A program made the translations under genes and the position numbers. Below are positions 23,529 to 33,631 of a DNA stretch of 64,000 bases, piece by piece. The stretch's first letter is position 1. Each line of letters begins with the position of its first letter. The notes under the pieces are model-generated. The model ran no database searches, was not told the origin of the DNA, and worked only from the letters and a program-made list of their open reading frames with translations. Source of the stretch: Septoria linicola (taxonomy: Eukaryota > Ascomycota > Dothideomycetes > Mycosphaerellales > Mycosphaerellaceae); the NCBI GenBank assembly GCA_024114885.1, contig CP099421.1, positions 62,001-126,000 on the forward strand, written 5' to 3'.

Positions 23529-25753
23529 ATGAACACTTTGTCTCTCCTGCCTGTCCTCGGCCTGGCTGCTTTGGCAGCTGGCAGTGCTGTCCCAAGAGCG
23601 ACTTCTCTTACCTTCGAAGATGGTATAGTGGCACAGGCTGGTGGCATGCATAATGTGCATGTCACGTACAATACGCCACTGAACGGAGAGTTGTCGCTTC
23701 ACTACGGCTCATGCGAAGCAGTCTCGTCTGAAGACTGCCACCACACTTTGGGCAGAACACATGTGGGGTCGCATCCATTGGCGAAACGGCATCACCTCCA
23801 CGAGGATCATCGACCGAACAAGTTTGTCTGGCTACCGCCAAAGGATATTGCCTCAGGTGGATGTCTTCATGCCTTTTCAGGAGGAGTATTGGTTGGACGC
23901 TCAACGCCAGTCGAAGTCCAGTCGCGCAAGCAGAAGCGCTGGGTAGCTGTAAGCTCTCCTTTACTTCCAGCATGGTCACATCTCTGACATTGATCCAGGC
24001 TGCAGACATCATGGACGCTGAAGGACCGTGGTTCGATGGTGTTGCCTACTTGCAGGAGAAAGAACCAGATGAAGTCTTTGTCGCAGCAGCAAAGTCCAAG
24101 ACTATTGGTATCCTTGGAGGTGGCATGTCCGTACGTAATCACTACATGCCTGCTGATCAGACGATGCTGCAAACTGACTCTGGTTCAAGGGCCTGATGAC
24201 ATCGCACGTGCTAGAAAGTGTTGGCTTCCACGACTGGAAAATCATCGAAGCAAGTAATCGAATCGGTGGCCGTGTGCACACCAGCTACCTCAACGGTACC
24301 GAACCCAGCGACTACCAGTACCAGGAAATGGGACCAATGCGCTTTCCCGTGAGCGTCACCTACGATGATCCTGCAGAGACTATTCAGATCAACGACCACC
24401 GCATGGTGTTCCAGCTTGCCGAAGTGCTTAACAAGCAGAATGGCAACAATTCTGAGTATGCTGTCAACTTCATCAAATGGATTCAATCAGCAGCCAACGA
24501 CCCTTCGAGCACTTCAGAGCGAAGACCTGATGGCACTGTACCTGGAACAGCAGAGGTTGCTGCGAATCCTGCATACTCCACAAATGCCAACTTGACCTAC
24601 TCCAATGCCACCGCGGTGGCAGAAGCAGCAGCCGCATATGATAAGTGGATGGGCCTCGACCGCGATGCCTTCCGTGCCATTGCCACCAATGTATACAAGG
24701 CACACAAATGGAGTGTCGACAATGGCTATTTCCACTTCAGTGAGGCTGGTTATCTCAACTACGCTCTCGGCATCAGTGCCAACATCACTGATCAGGTCGA
24801 CGATATTTCCGATGCTGATGCATCATGGGCATACGATTCGGTAGACCACCTCTTCTTGCAACATGATAGACGGCTACTTACACTGATAGGTCTACTTCTC
24901 TGCAACAGAATGGCTCACGATCGATCAAGGTTTGTCAAGACTGCCGCACGCCTTCACTCCTGCCGTGCAAGGTCGGATCCAATACAACACCACAGTCCAA
25001 GGCCTGGCGTGGGATGAGACCACCAGCAAGATGTCCGTCCAGTACAGAAGTCAAGACAACCTCTTGTCTACAGAACCTGAGTCTCAAGAATTCGACTACG
25101 TTGTTGTCGCGGTGCCCTTCAGCCGCGTCCGTCTCTGGCGTCTCCCTTCCTACACGAACCTTCTCTCCCGCGCCATCGCTAGGCTGAACTACGACCCCTC
25201 CTGCAAAGTCGCCCTCCACTACAAGACTCGCTTCTGGGAACACCTCGACCATCCCATCAATGGTGGCTGCGGCTCCACCAATATTCCTCAAATCAGCAGC
25301 ATCTGCTACCCTTCATACCAAATCAACTCCACCGGTCCCGGTGTGCTCCTCGCATCCTACATCTCCGGCACAGGAGCGCGGTCAGTAGGCTCCATGACTG
25401 AGGAACAACACGTCGCGCACGTCCAACGAGCTATGGTCGAAGTCCACGGCCCCATCGCTGCAGAACAATACACAGGCAACTACGACCGCATCTGCTGGGA
25501 GTACAACGAGTTCCAAGCTGGAGCATGGGCAGGGCCGAAAGTCGGACAGCAGGATTTGTATTTGCCGGCTTACTTTCACACGGAGAAGCATACGGTGTTT
25601 GTGGGAGAGCATACGAGTTTTACGCATGCTTGGATTTGGAGTGCGTTGGAGAGTGCGGTGAGAGGGACGAGTCAGTTGTTGCTGGATATGGGATGTGTGG
25701 ATGAGGCGAAGGAGATTGTGGAGACGTGGATGGCGAGGTGGATTGATGTTTAG
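23529..25753 (+). CDS. Secreted L-amino-acid oxidase (FAD-dependent amine oxidase)
   Basis: Four exons: 23,529-23,948, 23,999-24,130, 24,190-24,840 and 24,890-25,753; introns of 50, 59 and 49 nt, all phase 0; 688 aa. Family enzymes convert L-amino acids to keto acids with release of ammonia and hydrogen peroxide. A signal peptide is seen (MNTLSLLPVLGLAALAAGSA). The FAD dinucleotide motif GILGGGMSGL is formed exactly across the second splice junction (residues about 177-186), followed by EASNRIGGRVHT and the MGPMRFP block typical of L-amino-acid oxidases. The C-terminal FAD/substrate region HTSFTHAWIWSALESAVRG is near 25,610-25,665. The length fits the long secreted fungal members. All motifs are intact. 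A nitrogen-scavenging or peroxide-producing role outside the cell is likely but inferred. Confidence 0.9.
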
Positions 25754-25844
25754 CAGGCCATGCACCGGAAGACGGGCGTCTTCCGTCCCTGAGATATCTG
25801 GTTGCCAAGGACGAACATGAAGAATGATCAAGAACTGTCAGCGT

Positions 25845-27118
25845 CTATGCGAATGCACAGACATTTCGCGAGCTGAGGACAAGTTCAATAACGCCAAGAG
25901 CTTCGTCAGTCGTGGGCTCCATAGCAGACATCACCATGCCCAAAAGCACCAATTCTTTCCAAGGTCCTACATTGCCAATCGTGACGAATTCCCAGTGGTA
26001 AAAGTTCCTGGCAAGCAGTTCTGAAACACAATTACCCATGACCAGGGCTCGCCTGAAGCCGAAGAAAGTCTCAAACATGCGCCTCTTCTGTCCGGCAGTG
26101 AACTCCGAGGTGCTAGCAGAGCATCGTGTCAGCTAATCGTGTTCTCTTCGCAGTCGCTCATCCAGAGAAGACCCCATAGCGGTGCTTACCAGTTGTCAGA
26201 TGTGTACCCCATAAAGTTTCTGATCGGATTCATACCAGGCTGATCAGGACAACTATCCGAGCCCGCTGGACAGCCATAGATCTCACTCCTCTGCGTTGGA
26301 ATATCATCGACAAAGTCACCCGTGGCCGAGTCCCAGCTTCCGACGAATGTACGATTGAGGCCGAACCTACAGCATGAGTGAGCAGCTAATCCAGAAGTTG
26401 TGTTGAGCGTGCTCACCAGTGTCCCGCTTCATGAACGGCGATGTGGCCACGATCATACTCCTCGAATCCGCCTTGCTCTCGTGTGACACCAGGCATATAG
26501 TCAATCCACTAATTGCACACCCATCGATTCCCAGAACATCCGTTCCATCTCCACTGCTCCTCACAGTCGGCCAAGTACTGCGAGAAAGTCAGTAGTATAT
26601 CTGCCGGGCCACCTCTGGCGTGCACAACAGCACTCCACATTCTACATTTGAGCGGATCAAAGCCATAATCAGATGAAAGGACAACTCACCAATACCCCGT
26701 CGCCCCGGGCAAATACCTCGAAAACACCCACAAATTCAACTCATCATACCCTCCCCTCCTCGTCCTTCTCAAATTACTCCTCTTTCTGCTCTTCATAATT
26801 CACATATTCCGGATACTCACTTCCTTCTTCCCGTTCGTCAACCAGAAAGTACTGCCCTGCTTTGTCCGAGACCGTTGATTGCGCTGACAATGTGGATGTG
26901 TACTGGTATGGAGATTGAGTCTGAGAGAGGACTTGTTGTGTTGGAAATTGGTTGATTGCTTGGCTGGGTGGAGGGGGTGGCGAGCTGTTGGCCTTGGCGG
27001 ACACCCTCGGTGTTGGAGACGAGACAAGCCTCGTCCGAATGGTGCTTGTGGGGATGTCTGTTGGTTTTGTGCGAAGCTGTGAATGCGAGATCCAGCAAGA
27101 GGGTAGAGAGAGCATCAT
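25845..27118 (-). pseudogene. Secreted M43 (pappalysin-like, MEP1-type) metalloprotease, decayed
   Basis: Minus strand. The zinc motif HEAGH is at 26,419-26,433 (HIAVHEAGHW), followed across a 50-nt intron (26,367-26,416) by FGLNRTF, then VDDIPTQ, GCPAGSDSCPDQPG and the Met-turn region NPIRNFMGYTSDN. A 77-nt intron (26,113-26,189) leads to CTSEFTAGQKRRM, the usual C-terminus. Upstream, a 112-nt intron (26,578-26,689) joins GGYDELNLWVF...PGATGYC to TWPTV. Decay: a frame change near 26,500 (between DGCAIS and DYMPG), an in-frame TGA at 26,800-26,802, and further frame changes in the N-terminal half, where SISIPVHIHIVSA is still visible. The ATG near 27,118 precedes a scrambled signal peptide. 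The true 3' end is unclear; the frame runs to 25,845. Family members are secreted endopeptidases. Confidence 0.75.
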
Positions 27119-27507
27119 GTCTGTGGCAGGCGAGTCGCTGGTCGGAAGGGAATTGAGCAAGGCGCTCAACGGCGACACTTACATACAAAGCCCCTTTTCG
27201 TATCACAAGCCTTGATCTTCAACTCTACACATGTCGCTAAAACGTATCGATCGAGTCTTCGCTACGATGTGATGTGCAGCTCCACAGATAGCCTACTTTT
27301 ATGCACACTCATCTATGCATGCATGCAACCGTTCACATCTCCTTCCAACCCCACTCATTCAATTCGTAAATCTCCCGCCCTCCTCCCTCTCTCCACGACC
27401 CTCAACCCCAAAAACCTCCTTCCCTCCCCTTCCCCATCACCACCACCAGCATACTTCCCCCCAATGCCCTTCTTCCCACCCCTTCCCACTCCAAGAGGCT
27501 CAGCCAT

Positions 27508-29127
27508 TTACCCTCCATTCGGCACCATGCCCTCATCATCCTCAATCATCGTCGAGAATTTGCCCCACACACCCACAACCGTAGCCTTCATATCGAGCAT
27601 AGCAAGATTACTGCCGACGCACATTCGACCGCCGGAGCCAAAGGCCCAGAAGTGGCGGGTTTGGTCGCGGAGTTGGTCTGCGGTGCGGGCGGTGTATTGT
27701 ACTTTTGAGGTAGGAGAGGAGGAGGTGGAGGAAGGAGTGGTTTTCTGGAGCCAGCGATCTGGAAGCCAGTTGTTTGGCTCGGGGAAGACGGTAGGGTTGC
27801 GATGCAGAGACCAGGCTTGGGATTGGACTCGTGTGTTAGGTGGGATGTTGTGGTAGACAGTTCCGGTATCTGGGTCGCCGAGGGTAGTGGAAGTATTGAA
27901 GGGCGTGGATCGAGGTTGTTGGCCTGGTATCGCAGCGTGTAGGCGGAGGGTCTCCATGAGGATGGCGTGCAGAGTGGGGAGGTTGTCGATAGCTTTTGCG
28001 TCTAGGTCGTCTCCTAGAGTAGACGTGATTTCTTCTTGGAGAAGTGTCTGCCAGTGGAGATTATGTGGCTTGCTGAGTTCCCATGCTAGCCAAGTGAGAG
28101 TGATGCTTGATGTGTCGAAACCAGCAAGAGTGTGGTCCAGTAGTTCTGATGCGATTTCGATCTTGAGGTCGTCCGCATGTTCTTCTTTGGTCTTCTTCGA
28201 TCCATTATCCCTCATCTTCTCCTTGACGAGTGCAGCTTCCAATTGACAATACACGCTTGGCACATCCTCCTCCTCCACCTTGCCACCCTTATCCATAACC
28301 TTCCTCGTCTCCCTCGCCTTCTCACACATCCGCAACAACCACGCCTCAAGATCCTGATTCGCCCCGTCCACCCACTCTGGCACAAGCAGCCACTTCAGCC
28401 CCAACTTCCCCAAAAGCCTCGTGGACCCCGGACACTCCTGCGGCCAAAACGTATACTTCTGCCTCGCCTTGAAATCATGAAACAGTTTAATCCCATCCTC
28501 TCTCTGTGCCCACACATAATCCGTCCCATTCTTCATCCCAAACACATACCCACTCACAAAATCCATCGTGACAGCACAGAACAAATCATAAAACTCCACC
28601 ACTGCACCATTTTCCTTTCCATGACATTCCTCCCTCAATCTCCTCCTCAACCTCTCATGCACAATAACCTCCGTCTGCCTCTCCAAAGCCGTACTCCCCA
28701 GCACCGTACTCTTCGCATAAACATGACTCAACATCCTCTTCCTGCCCGCATGCTCTCTGTGTCCTTCCATAGCAAACATGGGCTGCACGCCATAATTCGA
28801 AAACACATTCGAGTACCAGTTTCCCTTTTCGAAACCTCCAGCGTAGATAGTGCGGAGACCGCCGTTGACGCAGTTTACAGAGATCTCGTTGGGGGCGAGA
28901 CGGATGATGGGGCCGAGGATGGAGTGGAGGGATTGGATGGTGGGTGTGTCGCGTTGGAAGAGCCGGTGATGGAGGATCCAGAGAGAGGAGAGAGGGGCGG
29001 ACCAGTGGGCGTTGGGGATGCGGGAGAGAGGGGAGAGGAAGAGGGGATGGAGGAGGAATTTGTAGAGGGTGAGGGAGAGGAGGGAGAGGAGGGCGAGAGT
29101 GGGAATGAGTGGAAAGTCGAAAGGCAT
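27508..29127 (-). CDS. Cytochrome P450 monooxygenase
   Basis: Single-exon gene on the minus strand, 539 aa from the ATG at 29,127. An upstream in-frame ATG at 29,187 would add 20 residues, but the membrane anchor starts right after the inner Met (MPFDFPLIPTLALLSLLSL). P450 marks: I-helix oxygen-binding AGFDTSS, K-helix ETLRLHA (ExxR), PERF-like region NNWLPDRW, and the haem loop FGSGGRMCVG with the iron-ligand Cys at about residue 503. It should be an ER-bound oxidase fed by NADPH-P450 reductase; the substrate is unknown. The protein stops about 36 residues after the Cys, a little short: similar proteins usually run 10-20 residues longer, and an in-frame stop before MAEPLGVG may be a recent truncation. 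The frame is otherwise clean. Confidence 0.9.
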   Translation of the reverse strand: MPFDFPLIPTLALLSLLSLTLYKFLLHPLFLSPLSRIPNAHWSAPLSSLWILHHRLFQRDTPTIQSLHSILGPIIRLAPNEISVNCVNGGLRTIYAGGFEKGNWYSNVFSNYGVQPMFAMEGHREHAGRKRMLSHVYAKSTVLGSTALERQTEVIVHERLRRRLREECHGKENGAVVEFYDLFCAVTMDFVSGYVFGMKNGTDYVWAQREDGIKLFHDFKARQKYTFWPQECPGSTRLLGKLGLKWLLVPEWVDGANQDLEAWLLRMCEKARETRKVMDKGGKVEEEDVPSVYCQLEAALVKEKMRDNGSKKTKEEHADDLKIEIASELLDHTLAGFDTSSITLTWLAWELSKPHNLHWQTLLQEEITSTLGDDLDAKAIDNLPTLHAILMETLRLHAAIPGQQPRSTPFNTSTTLGDPDTGTVYHNIPPNTRVQSQAWSLHRNPTVFPEPNNWLPDRWLQKTTPSSTSSSPTSKVQYTARTADQLRDQTRHFWAFGSGGRMCVGSNLAMLDMKATVVGVWGKFSTMIEDDEGMVPNGG

Positions 29128-29187
29128 GATGGAGTCCAACCTCTTGGGAATTGTGCTTGTTGTTATGGGATCGATTGTCTTGTGCAA

Positions 29188-29779
29188 TGACCGGGATTAT
29201 GGCTTCTTTAAATGGCTCAATGCTTCATGATTGCAGCTATTGTCTTCTGCAGTTCATTCCTAGTCCGCTCTGAGTAGCGTCTCGTGTATGACAGTCGCAG
29301 GCGCGTGGTTGTCTCCTAATGTTGAGTCCAGGCGGTATGGCACTAGCCACACTCCTAATGTTAAGTACAGGCTATCTGCGACCGTGTATTGCAGGAACAG
29401 GCGGTGGTTGGTTATAGCTATGAGTCTGCAGCTTGCTGCAAGCGAGATAAGATAGGCCAGGAACACGAAAGCCAAACAACTGCGTGCATCGTAATTGGAA
29501 GTCCGATCCGGTAGTGCATGCAGATGTCATGTGGAGGTTCTTGGCTGGAATTGGCGGGGTAGGTGGGATGAGATTGACAGCAGAAAACAGTCTGTCGGAC
29601 GAGAGATCATGAAGCCATTTCATTCGGAGCAGTGAGATGCTATGGGAAGAGCGGGACTCACAGGGAGCTGATGTGTGGACTTGTTGCGTATGGTAGAACA
29701 CCAAAGGCCGTGCTAGGCGAAGCAGACGCCAAACAGCATACTTCCCAGGCTGATGGTGGGCCTCCTCTTCTTCAACCAC
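29188..29779. other. Intergenic between P450 and PAC1, no gene seen
   Basis: 592 bp. A short near-duplicated phrase (CTCCTAATGTT at 29,313 and 29,351) is present. It holds the P450 promoter and the PAC1 3' region. ORFs are shadows or random. Confidence 0.4.
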
Positions 29780-31227
29780 CTATGCAGACCACACCCGCAC
29801 ATTCAAATCGACACTTCCACTCGCAATCAAACAGCGGATCTGCTCCTCTTCTGCCTTCTTTGCAGCTCCATTCGTCAGACCATTCGTCTCCGCCTGCTCT
29901 TTGTACACGCTCGGTGCCCACCGCAAGCAGCTCACAAAGTGGTCTGCAGCCTCGATGACTCTCACGCACTTGCCTTCTTGCGCCAGGTCCCAGCATCGAA
30001 TTGATTTGTCGTCTGAGCATGAGAGCAGATACTTGCCTCCTGGGTGGAAGACCAACGATCGTATCCAATTGTCGTGCCCCGTCAACGTCTTGATGACGAT
30101 CCCGTTTGCTGAGTGTATCTTGATCAGTTTGTCTCGGCCTCCTGTGGCCAGATATTCTGCGCTTGAACTTGCAGCAGGCGGTTTCTTCAGGCCTGCTAAC
30201 GCAGCCAGATGTTGGTATGCTGAGGGTGGCGCAAAGGCACAGCACTCGACAACATGTTCGTGGGCCAGAAACGTCTGTTTCAGCGCATTCGAGTCTGGTT
30301 GTGATAGATCCCACATTCTGCTCGTCTGATCCGAGCTTGTGCTCAACAGCCATCTTCCATCAAATGTCGGTGCCAGTGACCGCACCCAATCACCATGCCC
30401 TCGCAACGTCCGCAAGCAATATCCCGTTGTGACATCCCATATTCGTATCGTCTTGTCTCGACTCGCCGACGCCAGCAAATTGCCCGAGAGAGGCGCGCCC
30501 GCTGCGCCGGAAGGTATAAAGCGGACCGAGCTCACACTGTGGTCATGTCCCGGAAGAGTGCGCACATTCTTGTACTCTTCTGCGGGATCCCACAGCTTGA
30601 TGGTCAGATCGGAGGAGCAGGAGGCCAGAAGTGTGTTTCCTCGGGGTCCTCCAAAGTCGACATCCAGAACAGCTTTCGTGTGTGATTTCAGCGTCCGCTC
30701 CAGCTCGCCCAGCTCGTAGTCCCAGATCTTGATAGTGCAGTCTTCACTTCCACTCGCCAGACTGGAGAACAGCGGGTGAAAAGCCACACACGTGATGGGA
30801 TTGCGGTGACTCTGCAGCGTGTGTCGTGCTGGTGCTCGAGGCAGCCATGTTTGCGGATCGTGGTTTTTCCGCGCGGCCAGACTGGACGGTGTGGCATGGT
30901 CCAGTTCATGCTGCAGCACCTTCACCTTGTCCTCCAGGTCCATGATCTTCTTCTGCATGCGCACCAGCGACGTCCATTTCTTCTCCATCAGGCCCTCGTA
31001 TTTCTTTGCCGTGTCGGCGGAGAAGTCGGCTTCGGGCACATTGAGGGCGTCGCGCACCGCTTGAGCGGCGTCGGGGTGGTCGGAGGCGTTCAGGTAGGCG
31101 ACGATGCTCTTGTGTCTGTCCGTCAGCACAATTTGTATCAGCCACGCAGCCTCTCAACCAGCATTCACAAGAAGTCATCTATCGCATACAGTTCTTCGGC
31201 CTGTTTGGTCGTCAAGAGTTTGCTCAT
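29780..31227 (-). CDS. PAC1: Nuclear distribution protein PAC1 (LIS1/NudF homologue)
   Basis: Two exons on the minus strand: 31,227-31,190 (ATG to CT) and 31,115-29,780, joined over a 74-nt intron (31,116-31,189) with GTATGC, CTGAC and CAG; 457 aa. LIS1/PAC1 binds the dynein motor and works with NudE/Ndl1 in nuclear migration and spindle positioning. The LisH dimerisation motif is completed by splicing (LLTTKQAEEL then HKSIVAYL, residues about 4-21). A coiled coil follows (KKIMDLEDKVKVLQHEL, about 65-85), then seven WD40 repeats, with clear GSEDCTIKIWD, SCSSDLTIKLWD, SASRDKTIRIWD and SCSDDKSIRCWD ends and a final VRVWSA. Without the first exon the LisH motif would be incomplete, so I prefer the spliced start. 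Length and order match the family; the gene is intact. Confidence 0.93.
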
Positions 31228-33631
31228 GTTGCCGCTCCTTCTCGCACAGCCGCCATCCACTGTCGCAGCGTGGAGGCAGCAATGTTGATCTCGTGAAGCT
31301 GATCTAGTCGCTGTGCTGTGCTGTGCTGTCGTGGTTGTTGTCGACCACGGAATTATTCGCCAAATATCACCAAACGTCGCTGCCAACGAATTATCGCATA
31401 TGCGAGGAGGTGAGCGGAAACGGGTGGCAGATGTCACAGCAGTGGTAGTAAGTGAGGTACTATTGCTATGCCGAAGTGCTGCTTTTCTGGGACATTGTTT
31501 TCAATCTCCCTCTCCTCCTCCATCCCTCGTTCTCACATGCAAGCGCATGCCAAGCCTCCAAAACATCGGCTGTCTCCACAGCGCTGGGGCTGACCCAAAC
31601 ACTCCAACTGCCGAACCACTCTTTCTTCTACTTTACTTCTTCGCGCTGCACGTTACTGGCGATGCTCGTGGCCTACACGCCGGTCCATTGTACTTCGCAC
31701 TGCCATGGCACATAAACAAGATAAGGTAGCCTCAAAGAAAATAGATTCCTGCTTAGTTCAGGAACACTAAGTATTAGCCGCGAGCAATGCCTCACGAGCC
31801 GACACAACCTCTGGAGCGAATAGCTCAAGACTTCATCTGAAGGCTTCCACGATCTGCTCGGGCGGCTGAGGCTCCGGCCAGCGTACTAGGCATTGACGAA
31901 CGGCTCCAACATTCTATATGTCATTAGACATGGCAAGCCGCTGAGTTCCAATCAAATCATGGTCAATATTGCCCTCGTGGTGCAGTCAAGGCACAAACGC
32001 GAAGCATGTGGACCGCAGTAGACCCGTAGACTTGGCCGCTCGTTTGGCCAGCTAATGAGCCTCATAGTCACAACCACTCGCCTGCTATGGATGTGCGTGG
32101 TCAGGCGCGCCTTCATTTGCTCGTCCCTGTATCTGTTGCGTGTCGGTCAGTCTTCGTCAGCCTCGGCGATGATTGCATGTGGCAGTCCGGTGTCCCTGTA
32201 ATGGTCAATGTTGTAGGATTGCTTCGTGCTTCGTGCCATCAGTCGAAGAATTGTGCTTGGGTGACGTTGACATCTTTCGACCACTTGACCAGGACGTTCT
32301 GCAGGGGCTGCGACACCACAGACACAGTGATGACACGACGTGTGAGTTGAAAGCCGTTCTGCGTGTTACCGAGCCTGGCAATCTCGACTGCAGTTGCCGA
32401 TACAATGTTTTGGGATTGGTATTGCTGAACAGAGCACTCTTTGTCGTTGTATGGCTGATTAGCTGGCACAGAGCAAGTGGCAGCGGCGGTCGAGAGAGAC
32501 TGCCGCGTGCTAATCGCATACTTCCACTTCGCAGGCTGACGTGCATTTCGACAGGCTTCACAGCTGCAAAGATAATGCACATGCGCTGTCAGACTTCGAC
32601 GACGGCATGGATAGTAGTAATGGCCGTGAATGTGATGAGTGCACGTCCTGGTCTGCCCAACGATTCTAGACTCCCGATTGCAAAGTTTGTTGTCTCGGTC
32701 TAGTTCACGTTTCGTGTCGTCGAGGTTCAGACGGCAGAGCGATCGGGTGGAGTAATTTGCGGTCACAAGAAGTCATCGCCGGGTCTGGCAAGTTTCTGGT
32801 GCAGAGATTGATGAGCCCACTTGCAATGCTTGTAGTGATTTATTGTTTCACTTTGAGCGCTCCAGTCCCGGAGTCCAGTCCTTGAACGGATTTCTTCAGA
32901 TGCAAGAAATAGGCCATGTTGGCTCCAGTCAGTAGAATTATTTGTTCACTATACTTACCACAGCCATCACTGCCAGTGATCGCCATGATTTGCCTCGTCG
33001 CAACAGCAGAATCTGGTTCTCCTGCAGTGCATAGCCTTGGCTGCGTGACTACTGCATCCTTGAGTTGCCGGGCAGAAAGCTTGACCCGTCCAGAGCTGCA
33101 GTGTGCTCGATTAGTGGCACAAGACAGATGATAAGCGTGTCGTCACTGCAGTAGCCCGACGAGTGTTGCGTCGCACATTCATTTCCAGTCGCTGGGTGCG
33201 TTATGTGAGAGCTGTGCAGAATTGCGCACCTTGAACAGTACCACCATCTCTAGCTGTGAATTAGCATTCAATTAATGGTCAGTCGTAGTAGTAGTGTATG
33301 TGGTGCGTTTATAAATATCCGGTTTTGCCCCAGGTGCGGCTGCAGCTCGTATCTTGCTTAGCACACGTCCACGGCTTGAATCTGCCGGCGCCACGGGCAA
33401 CGTGGGCACGTTTTGAGGGATTGACAGCAGGGAAGCGAGCGTGCTGAACGGTCGCGTGAGTTCGTTGATAGAACCAGACGGCGCCGATTTTGCGAATTTG
33501 CTGCTATTTCGTTGCGACTGCTGAGAACATGACTACTGTAGATTGATCCTTCATCGCTGTTTCCAATCATCTCAATGCTGAAGTCCTCAGGCATATTCTA
33601 ACGTTTGGCTCGTATTGGTTCGGCGGCGAAC
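31228..33631. other. Long intergenic region between divergent PAC1 and the large ORF; faint gene remnants
   Basis: 2.4 kb. A GCTGT microsatellite (about 31,310-31,331) lies in the PAC1 promoter. On the minus strand a TATA-like TATTTATAAA (about 33,308-33,317) is followed by Cys-containing coding-like pieces in changing frames (for example GGTVQGAQFC and SSGYCSDD at about 33,250-33,130) and by splice-like GTAAGT and CTGAC signals near 32,960. On the same strand the 32,239-32,766 ORF is open for 175 codons. I cannot assemble a gene; a decayed small secreted protein is possible. Confidence 0.35.

Noticed and set aside
28177..29190. 337-codon ORF on the plus strand, opposite to the P450
   Set aside because: Antisense to a clear P450 with all motifs; His/Pro/Leu-rich composition is typical of a complementary-strand shadow.
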